DNA of 20,334 bases from Acidobacteriota bacterium (lineage in GTDB: Bacteria > Acidobacteriota > Vicinamibacteria > Vicinamibacterales > UBA8438): the NCBI GenBank assembly GCA_011523485.1, contig WTGR01000184.1:1-20334 (forward strand), given 5' to 3'. The notes beneath the pieces were generated by a model, which worked only from the letters and a program-made list of their open reading frames with translations, did not search any database and was not told the DNA's origin. Shown here piece by piece: positions 14,595 through 20,334 of this stretch (within the stretch, counting starts at the first letter, position 1; every line of letters starts with the position of its first letter). A program made the position numbers and the translations under genes.

Positions 14595-14781
14595 GGCGTG
14601 GATGGTAGGCGATTCCGCACTCTCCCACTGCGTGGCCCGAAACCGCGGGGTCGATCCCGCAGCCGCAGGGCAGCACGGTCAAGGCCCCGCAACCGCCCGG
14701 GTCGACCCCGGATCAACGGCTTCATCAAGCAGTTGCAGGCGGCTACCCCGCGCACGCGGGGCTTCATGCGAACATTCCGAT
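14595..14781. promoter_or_regulatory. Divergent intergenic region with palindromes
   Basis: This 187-bp interval separates two divergent nucleotidyltransferase loci and must hold both promoters. It contains a perfect 16-base palindrome-like hairpin, CCCCGCGCACGCGGGG (14746-14761). It also holds a direct repeat about 50 bp apart (AACCGC..GGGTCGA.CCC at 14641 and 14691). Such repeats are plausible operators for an autoregulating antitoxin. The 16-base element also resembles the core of a type I-E CRISPR repeat, so a shared origin with the repeats at 11909-12059 cannot be excluded. No clear -10/-35 boxes are seen. Confidence 0.4.
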
Positions 14782-15834
14782 ATGCCAGACGCCGACCCAG
14801 AAGCGCTGGAGTGGGCCGGCGCCGGTCCCGACGGCCGCCCGCGGCCGGACGTTCTCGAGCGGGTGACGGCCGCGCTGGTCGAGGCCGTCGCTCCGGGGCG
14901 GATCGTTCTCTACGGCTCCGGTGCCCGCGGCGAGATGACGCCGGACAGCGACATCGATCTGCTGCTCGTGCTCGAGACCGACGACCCACGCCGAGTCGAG
15001 CGACTCGCGGAGAAGAGTGTTCGCGACGAGACCTGCACCCTGCAGCTGCTGGTGGCGACCGAGGCGGACCTGGCCGCGCGTGCGTACAAGCCGTACGACA
15101 TCCTGTACGCGGCTCTCGACGATGGCGTCACGCTGCACGATGTGCGCCCGCCGGGCGAGCGGGTCGCCGGCCCGCGGCGCGGGCAGGTTTCCGCCGCCGA
15201 GCGTCTCCGCGACGCCCGGGCCTGGGTTGAGGCGGCCGCCAGTTGGCTGTGGCTGACCGAGGATCCGACGCGTCGCCGCTGCATCGTGTGCGAGGAGTCC
15301 GCGCGGATCGTCCGGGTTGGCCTCAAGGCCGCCGCGATCGCGGCCGGCGGGTGTCACCATTCGCAGCGGACCATTGCCGTGTTGCGGCTCGAGGTCGAGC
15401 GTCTCGGCGTCGATCCGTGTGTCGATGCGGCCCTGGCGGCCGAGCTCGACGGCTACAAGGACTATTGCGGTCTGGACGATGAGGTCGAGGTAGCCACCTG
15501 CGAGCGCGTCGCGCTGGCTGCCCGTTGCGTCCTGGCCCGCGCCGCGGCCGTGATCGGTGTTCCAGCGGCGGACATCGAGGAGCTGCTGCCGCGATCACCG
15601 GCACGGCACCGCCAGAGAGTTGCGCGGCGGAGGCTCCGGCCGTTTCGCGACCGTGTTGAGGTTGCGGATGCGCTCCCAGCAGGCGACGCCGCTGTTCGCG
15701 ACCGCCGGCGCGAGCATCCGCCAGACTGTAGGCCCGCTCGGTCCAGGCAAGCAGCCAGTGCCGCTCGGTCGCTTCGATCACCTATGCCTGCGGGAGGTGC
15801 TGCTGCCTCTCGTTCGGCTCCGGCGCCCGCATAG
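14782..15834 (+). CDS. Fused MNT-HEPN protein (nucleotidyltransferase plus HEPN domain)
   Basis: A 350-residue protein. Residues 22-125 are a minimal nucleotidyltransferase (MNT) domain: IVLYGSGARGEMTPDSDIDL with GSGARG at 45-50 and metal-binding D57 and D59. Residues 145-275 are a helical HEPN domain (CEESARIVRVGLKAAAIAAG, then CHHSQRTIAVL at the position of the usual R/P-THDL motif). In two-gene MNT/HEPN modules the HEPN protein is an RNase toxin, and the MNT protein neutralises it by adding nucleotides. Here both are one chain. The ATG at 14782 is the first in-frame start after the palindromic region, but no good ribosome site is visible. After about residue 275 the sequence becomes low-complexity Arg/Pro/Ala, suggesting the native stop was lost and the frame runs on. 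It is divergent from the minus-strand nucleotidyltransferase operon. Confidence 0.82.
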   Translation: MPDADPEALEWAGAGPDGRPRPDVLERVTAALVEAVAPGRIVLYGSGARGEMTPDSDIDLLLVLETDDPRRVERLAEKSVRDETCTLQLLVATEADLAARAYKPYDILYAALDDGVTLHDVRPPGERVAGPRRGQVSAAERLRDARAWVEAAASWLWLTEDPTRRRCIVCEESARIVRVGLKAAAIAAGGCHHSQRTIAVLRLEVERLGVDPCVDAALAAELDGYKDYCGLDDEVEVATCERVALAARCVLARAAAVIGVPAADIEELLPRSPARHRQRVARRRLRPFRDRVEVADALPAGDAAVRDRRREHPPDCRPARSRQAASAARSLRSPMPAGGAAASRSAPAPA

Positions 15835-16201
15835 CGTCGTACAACTCGCCCGCCCCGGCGGCTCCACGTAGCCGCAGCAGCGCGACATGAACGCGCCCTC
15901 CCACCAAGTGCCGCCTGGCTGCGGGGCGCTCGCGTGCGGCTTGCGCGGGTCGCCGCCCGCCGCGGCGAGCCGCGGTTCCATTGGTGCTCGCTCGTCGACG
16001 CGCTCGAGCGGGTCGCCGGCGACCGTCCAGTGGCGCGGCACCGAGGAGCTACGCAATTGTTATGCGGGACGGAACGTGGAGCCGGTCCCGTGAGAGACCA
16101 AGAAAGGCCGAAGAATCAACACATTACAGGCGCGGGCGTAGAAGCGGAAATCGCACGGGGCCGGCCCGGGCCTCGGGGCGGCCGGCGGGAGCATCCCCGG
16201 T
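15835..16201. other. Stretch without a supported gene
   Basis: Short frames occur on both strands but none has a recognisable product or ribosome site. The interval contains the first copy of a 31-bp imperfect repeat (16117-16147) just upstream of the autotransporter barrel relic. A GGGAG ribosome-site-like motif lies at 16187-16191. Confidence 0.45.
16117..16147 (+). repeat. 31-bp interspersed repeat, copy 1
   Basis: The sequence is CAACA-CA-TTACAG, then a variable hexamer, then GCGTAGAAGCGG. It matches copy 2 (19106-19136, same strand) at 24 of 31 positions, with nearly all differences in the two-base gap and the variable hexamer. Blocks conserved around a variable core suggest a recognition site or a structured repeat. 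The function is unknown. Confidence 0.5.
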
Positions 16202-17625
16202 ATGCCGGGTGCGCTGGGTGCGTCGGGTGCGCCGGGGATGGCGGCCATGACGGGCTCGTACCAGCCGATGAGCGGCGCGAGCGCGATGGGTGCGGTCCCG
16301 ATGGGCGCGCACCTGTCGGGCCACGGCGCACCGGGCATGACGGGCATGGCGGTCCCGCAGCCGCCGATGGGCGGCGGGAGCGCAACCGGCCACGGGCCGG
16401 CAGGCCACATGCACCGCGGCGGGGTGTTCGGCTCGATGCTGACCGGCGGCGACCCGTTCGCGAGCTCCGAGTTCGAGCTGAACCGCGAGCAGCGCGGCGG
16501 TGTCCTCTCGGTCTGGAGCCGCAGCTCGCGCTCGTACTTCAGCGGCATGGAGGACGCGCTGTCGCTGAACGGCGACGTACGCACGACGATGCTCGGAGCC
16601 GACTACGCTCGTGGTCCGCTCACGGTCGGCCTTTCGGTGGGCCGCACCGTTGGGCTGGGCGGCTACGGCGGGCAGAGCGCCGGGCAGATGACGACGTCGA
16701 TGACCGGCATCTACCCGTGGCTCCGGTCCCAGGTCAACGACCGCGTCTCGGTGTGGGGCGTGACCGGCTACGGCACGGGCGCATTGAGCCTGACCCCGGA
16801 CGGGCAGGGCGCGCTCGAGACGGGCGTGTCGATGGCGATGTCGGCCGTCGGGACGCGTGGCGAGCTCGTCGGCTCGCGGGCGACCGGAGGCTTTGCGCTG
16901 GCGTTCAAGGCCGACGCGCTGTGGGTCGGCGCGTCATCGGACCTGCTCGACAGCCCGGGCGGCCGGCTGAACGCATCGGAGACCGGGTTGACGCGGCTGC
17001 GGACCGCGCTGGAGGGATCGCGGGGCTTCCCCCTCGGTACCCGGCTGTCGCTGACGCCGAGCGTCGAGGTCGGTCTGTGCAGGACGGCGGCGACGCCGAG
17101 ACCGGCGCCGGCATGGACATAGGCGGCGGGCTCGTGTTCACGGACACGGCGACCGGGCTGTCGCTGGACGTGCGCGTGCGCACGCTGCTGGTGCACCAGG
17201 CCGAGGGCTTCAAGGACCGGGGGATGTCGCTGTCGTTCGGCTGGGACCCGTCGCCGTCGAGCCCGCTGGGGCTGACCGCGAAGGTCTCTCCGTCGTGGAG
17301 CCGCTCTGCTTCGGGCGGGGCCGAGGCGCTCTGGGGCAGCCAGATGGCGTATGGCGCCGGGTCCCACCGGATGTACGGCGCCGGCGGGCAGGTCAACGCC
17401 GAGGTGGGCTACGGGCTGCCGGTGGGCGTCCGTTTCGTCGGGACGCCGCGGGTCGGGTTCGGCTCGTCCGGCTACGGACGCGACTACCGCGTGGGCTACG
17501 CCCTCGGCGTGCTCGACCAAGGCGGTCTCCAGATCGAGCTGGGCTTCGACGCGCAACGGCGCGAGAACACGATGGCCGGCGGCGCCGACAACGGGGTACT
17601 GGCCAAGGCCGGGATCGGCTGGTAG
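16202..17625 (+). pseudogene. Autotransporter-type outer-membrane beta-barrel, frameshifted
   Basis: The first frame (16202-17122) starts with a Met/Gly/Pro-rich leader of about 75 residues. It then gives amphipathic strands of a barrel: GGVLSVWSRSSRSYFSGMED, TTMLGADYARGPLTVGLSVG, GVTGYGTGALSLTP and GTRLSLTPSVEVGL. At about 17076-17084 one base is lost, and the frame continues as GGDAETGAGMDIGGGLVFTD to a TAG at 17623-17625. That part includes SLSFGWDPSPSSPLGLTAKV and ends GVLAKAGIGW, with the terminal aromatic residue typical of outer-membrane barrels. Repaired, it is about 474 residues. Such barrels normally sit at the C-terminus of large surface proteins. Here there is no signal peptide or passenger, so it is probably the remnant of a larger gene, or a pseudogene captured without its 5' end. 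A sequencing error at the shift is possible. Confidence 0.8.
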
Positions 17626-17644
17626 GCACACAGGCGCCGGCCGG

Positions 17645-17664
17645 CGACGCGCGCGATCGCGTCG
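17645..17664 (+). terminator. Possible terminator hairpin after the barrel gene
   Basis: CGACGCG (17645-17651) and CGCGTCG (17658-17664) form a perfect seven-pair stem with a six-base loop, 19 bases after the barrel stop codon. No T tract follows, so intrinsic termination is uncertain. Confidence 0.35.
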
Positions 17665-17671
17665 TAACACT

Positions 17672-18133
17672 ATGGCGCATCAGAACCTGCGGGTTCCGCC
17701 GTGCCCACGGCGGGCGAGCGGGCACGTGTGGAGGCTCGCACGCGACCGCTCGACACCCGACTGCCAGGCGGACGCATGCGACGCCTGCGCGCTGGTGCGG
17801 ATGACGTCGTACCGCACCGGCCAGGTCGTCAGGTACCAGGAAGCCGACAATCCCGCCGCCAGGGCGCCGGGGACGCTGCGGCAGGACCACGAACCGCCCT
17901 CCGGGGAACACCAGGCGTCCGGCGTGCACGAGCTGCCGTCAGTGGCGATGACGACCAAGTTCCTGGCCCTGTGCCAGGAATACGGTGCCGAACGGCTTGC
18001 AGTGAGCGTCGTCGCCGCCGGGCGCAGCGCCGGGGCGCCCGGGTTGCCGCAAAGCGACGACTGGACGGCGTGGGACGCCGATCAGATGCGGGCGGCGGTC
18101 GACTACCTGGAGCGGAAACGCACAGGTCGATAG
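17672..18133 (+). CDS. Hypothetical protein
   Basis: A 153-residue frame starting at ATG 17672, the first start after the barrel stop and hairpin. No ribosome site is evident. The N-terminal half is Arg/Cys-rich (CQADACDACALVRMTSY, with a CxxC-like cluster). The C-terminal half is more convincing as protein: MTTKFLALCQEYGAERLAVS and QSDDWTAWDADQMRAAVDYL. An internal start at MTTKFL (17948) would give a 61-residue protein. The family is not recognised, and it could be a remnant in this decayed area. Confidence 0.35.
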   Translation: MAHQNLRVPPCPRRASGHVWRLARDRSTPDCQADACDACALVRMTSYRTGQVVRYQEADNPAARAPGTLRQDHEPPSGEHQASGVHELPSVAMTTKFLALCQEYGAERLAVSVVAAGRSAGAPGLPQSDDWTAWDADQMRAAVDYLERKRTGR

Positions 18134-18174
18134 GAGGTGCCGGAGATATTGCGCGGTTCGCGCGGCCGCAGTCC

Positions 18175-18192
18175 AGGGGGCCTGGGCCCCCT
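18175..18192. terminator. Perfect GC hairpin downstream of the hypothetical gene
   Basis: AGGGGGCC (18175-18182) and GGCCCCCT (18185-18192) are exact inverted repeats, about 40 bp after the stop at 18133. The lack of a T tract leaves it open whether this is a terminator, a protein-binding site or a repeat. Confidence 0.3.
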
Positions 18193-18254
18193 CGTCGTCG
18201 ACGACGTCGTCTGTAAGAGGGGCCGCCTTGCCGCGGCGAGTGTCCACCAGGGAG

Positions 18255-18520
18255 GGTCGGCCGGTGAAGACGAGCTGTACGGCGGGGCCGGGGACGATCT
18301 GCTTTGCGGGAGGGCGACGACCTGCTCGACGGTGGCGGCGACGATGCATCCATTGGTGGGCCCAGCGCCGACGCCCTGATCGGCGGGCCCGGTGTCGACA
18401 CGGCGGACTCCAGCAGCGGGCCGCCGACACGTTCCGCGGCGAGGTGGTCAATACGACGTTGGCCACGGTCACGCAGGTGCGGGTCGAGATCCATCTGTCG
18501 AACGGCGGGGAACTCAGGCG
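18255..18520 (+). pseudogene. Remnant of an RTX-type calcium-binding surface protein
   Basis: Nonapeptide repeats of the hemolysin type (GGxGxDxLx) are spread over shifted frames: DELYGGAGDDLLCG in frame 2, then EGDDLLDGGGDD and ADALIGGPGVDTAD in frame 1. From about 18420, frame 3 reads FRGEVVNTTLATVTQVRVEI, a beta-sandwich-like segment (FxLYD type is my guess), and dissolves after HLSNGGEL. At least two frameshifts and missing ends make this a pseudogene. Intact relatives are secreted calcium-binding proteins, in keeping with the autotransporter relic upstream. Both may come from one decayed surface-protein locus. Confidence 0.6.
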
Positions 18521-18651
18521 TCGAGCGTCGCGACCAGCACCAATCGGCGCAGTATCCCGGCCGCCGGCTGGAAGGCGTGGTCCGCCGGTAGACGAAGGAG
18601 CGACGCCGCGGGCTGTGGGGCGCAGTGACAGAGGGACACGGCCGCCGCGGT

Positions 18652-18790
18652 GCCGGCGCCCTGATCATCCGCGGTCCCCTGCCACCGCCGAGCGGGACCG
18701 GGGCTACAAGCGCGAGCTCTACGGCAGACACGGCGTGGCCGAATACTGGCTGGTCGACCCGATGGCGGAGACCGTTTCGGTCCATCGACA
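18652..18790 (+). pseudogene. Remnant of a Uma2-family (DUF820) nuclease-fold protein
   Basis: Frame 3 reads SPATAERDRGYKRELYG, then RHGVAEYWLVDPMAETVSVH, the core of Uma2 proteins (SPST..RD...K...Y...GV.EYW.VDP....V.V). The preceding strand (ALIIRG, cf. LVIEVL) is in frame 1, so one shift lies near 18670. The catalytic-looking EYWLVDP region is preserved, but the N-terminal half and the end are missing. Full proteins are about 180-200 residues with a PD-(D/E)XK-like fold. This piece is about 45 residues. Confidence 0.6.
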
Positions 18791-19105
18791 GCGCGCCGGC
18801 GGACAACGGGGCCGAGACAGCCGCGAAAGCCAAGCAGGCCCCGAAGGGTCCGGAAGGAGCCGAGCAGGGCGGAACAGCGGACGGCAGGAGCGATTTCGCC
18901 GTCGCGCGGCGCCGGACCCGCCCGAACGGGCAGCCGAGAGGCGGTAACCGAGGAACACAGAAATCAAGGCCGACCGGCCAGACCACCAACGATCGGAATG
19001 CCGCCTGCGACCCCGGGGGCCCAGGCAAGCAAGCCCACCAACAGCGACGCAATAGGCGATCGAATGTGGAGGGGTGCGGCCCCGAAACCACAAGTTCCGG
19101 TATTG

Positions 19106-19136
19106 CAACAAGTTACAGAGACCCGCGTAGAAGCGG
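19106..19136 (+). repeat. 31-bp interspersed repeat, copy 2
   Basis: Reads CAACA-AG-TTACAG, a variable hexamer, and GCGTAGAAGCGG. Here the hexamer plus flank creates a hairpin, CCCGC pairing with GCGGG around GTAGAA, which copy 1 lacks. It lies 2989 bp from copy 1 on the same strand, and the two bracket the barrel, hypothetical, RTX and Uma2 relics. Confidence 0.5.
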
Positions 19137-19472
19137 GGATGGACCATGGACACTCGAAGCGCGCTGCGCTCAGGAACTGGTGGCCCCGCGCCGCGCGCGC
19201 CGGGGTGGCCCCGGACAGGCTGCCGCCCTCCTCGCCCCCTTGTTTGGTGGCGGCAGGCGGACGGCGGACAGTGCTCGCGCGGCGCCCGCGATGCGCTGCT
19301 CGACCTGCGCCGAGGGACCATCGGGGGAATGAGCGGTCCGGATCTCGTGGTCTGCTCGTGCTCGGCGTGCTCGTGCAGGTCGCCTTCCGACTCGACTGAG
19401 CCCTCCCCCGCGTCCTTGTGCCCGTCGACCGCAGCCGGGTCAGTTCTCTTGCCCCGGGAAGCCGGAGCCGCA

Positions 19473-19864
19473 TCAGACCCGGATTCCGGTGCTCGGCCGC
19501 AGCGTGCGAGTGACGGGATCCGGGACCATATCGAGAACGCGCAGCGTCATGGAGGCGATGCGGACGGGACTGCCGGGCGGTCCAACCACGCACTCGCCGA
19601 AGGTGCGTCGGCCGCGGATCCGGGTTGTGACGGGGCCGGCGCAGCGCCGTTCGTCCCACCGCCGATCCCGCTCCCGCAGTCGCAGCCGCGTGACCAGGTC
19701 CTCCGGCACGCGGAGAGGCGTCGGTCGGCTGTCGCCCATGTCCATGAGCCCTCGGTCACTACTCGGGGGACGCCGGCCGCGCAAGCGCGGCCGAGCCGAG
19801 CCGTCACCGCCTCGTCGGCAGCGTTCTCAAGGACCACGCTGACGCGGATTGTTTCGCTCATCAC
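19473..19864 (-). pseudogene. Retropepsin-like (clan AA) aspartic protease, frameshifted
   Basis: Begins MMSETIRVSVVLENAADEAV in one frame up to RVVTEG. One base is then missing (GGGCTC where the copy at 933 has GGGGCTC, near 19746-19752). The next frame continues LMDMGDSRPTPLRVPEDLVT, then GRRTFGECVVGPPGSPV and MTLRVLDMVPDPVTRTLRP to a stop at 19473. This is the whole layout of the small bacterial protease family: N-terminal strand, active-site loop, LP..LV.RL helix, the VGPP segment and a C-terminal LDLVPD motif. The catalytic DTG has become DMG, so the enzyme is probably dead regardless of the shift. Repaired length is about 130 residues. It resembles the scrap at 900-1030 on the opposite strand. 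Confidence 0.65.
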
Positions 19865-20334
19865 GGTTCATGTTCCCGGGACTGGAGCACGTTCCGGATC
19901 GCTCATTCCCCCGATTGCCCCACACTACGCGGTAGAGGTTTGGTGTCTACCCTCGGACCAGGAAGTGCGCGAGCGGCGAGGGCGAGCACCAGATCGAGGA
20001 GATGCCGAACGCCGGGCCCGGTCGACCAGCGGAATCTTCGCTGTGGGGTTCACTTCGTCGAACAGCGTCGCGCGCGGCCGGCCGCCGGCCCGCCGTTGCT
20101 CTCGGCGGCATCGATGACGTCGGCGTGCAGTCCGGAGGCGGCGGAACGAGTCGCCGGTTTATCGGGCCCGAAGGCCGTGCTGCCGAGACGGCGAAGTACC
20201 GATGGTCTGTGCGTTCCTGGCGTGCTTCCTTTCTGGGGCGCCGCCCTTCTCTTCGGGGTTGCTGCCGCCGCACCTGTTGCACAGCCGCGGGCTCTTCGGG
20301 AGCGCCGACGCATAGCGCAGGCCGCAGGACTGAC
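19865..20334. other. Right end of window without a supported gene
   Basis: Frames on both strands are short and Arg/Pro-rich. No ribosome site, RNA gene or repeat is recognised. The sequence may contain the eroded neighbour of the protease relic. Confidence 0.4.

Larger units (their letters stand above)
18521..19472. other. Decayed stretch with a Uma2 scrap and a repeat
   Basis: Apart from the Uma2-like remnant (18652-18790) and copy 2 of the 31-bp repeat, nothing convincing is seen. The open frames on both strands are low-complexity and contradict each other. Confidence 0.45.

Noticed and set aside
14679..14766. Second CRISPR-like array in the divergent intergenic region
   Set aside because: One good palindrome (14746-14761) and a weak partner 61 bp upstream share only a few positions, and no third unit exists. 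An operator is at least as likely.
15323..15781. Minus-strand frame starting MIEATERHWLLAWTERAY opposite the MNT-HEPN gene
   Set aside because: Only the first 35 residues look protein-like. The rest is the reverse strand of the HEPN domain and no family is recognised.

Overview
The window is GC-rich chromosomal DNA from a Gram-negative bacterium. Lipobox signal peptides, an outer-membrane autotransporter barrel and a TonB C-terminal domain all point to a two-membrane envelope. The TonB domain is written much as in Acidobacteriota, so an acidobacterial or marine/symbiont lineage is my best guess, but that is inference. Relics, frameshifts and long non-coding tracts are common, as in a decaying accessory region.

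Layout: 1-1843 is mostly gene-poor, with a doubtful small ORF and a scrap of a retropepsin-like protease. 1844-9213 is a plus-strand chaperone operon: a GrpE-like exchange factor, an Hsp70, a J-like/TPR/membrane/TonB fusion protein and a small membrane protein. The Hsp70 gene is split at codon 82 by a group II intron in the antisense orientation (2729-5538). That intron carries an intact reverse transcriptase and is itself interrupted, at the 3' edge of its domain V, by a second ORF-deleted copy of the same intron family (2841-3663). Removing 2729-5538 restores the Hsp70 frame exactly.

9214-10308 is decayed. 10309-11584 holds two lipoprotein genes of unknown function. 11585-12252 has no gene but contains three degenerate palindromic repeats spaced exactly 61 bp apart, resembling a type I-E CRISPR remnant. 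12253-14594 is a minus-strand operon of four overlapping genes, one a DUF6036-like nucleotidyltransferase. It diverges from a fused MNT-HEPN protein (14782-15834), so two nucleotidyltransferase modules of toxin-antitoxin type sit head to head.

16202-17625 is a frameshifted autotransporter beta-barrel. It is followed by a doubtful ORF, remnants of an RTX calcium-binding protein and a Uma2-type nuclease, and a frameshifted retropepsin-like protease on the minus strand (19473-19864) that resembles the scrap at 900-1030. The standout systems are the nested antisense twintron with site-matched guide sequences, the Hsp70 operon that ends in a TonB fusion, and the divergent nucleotidyltransferase loci.
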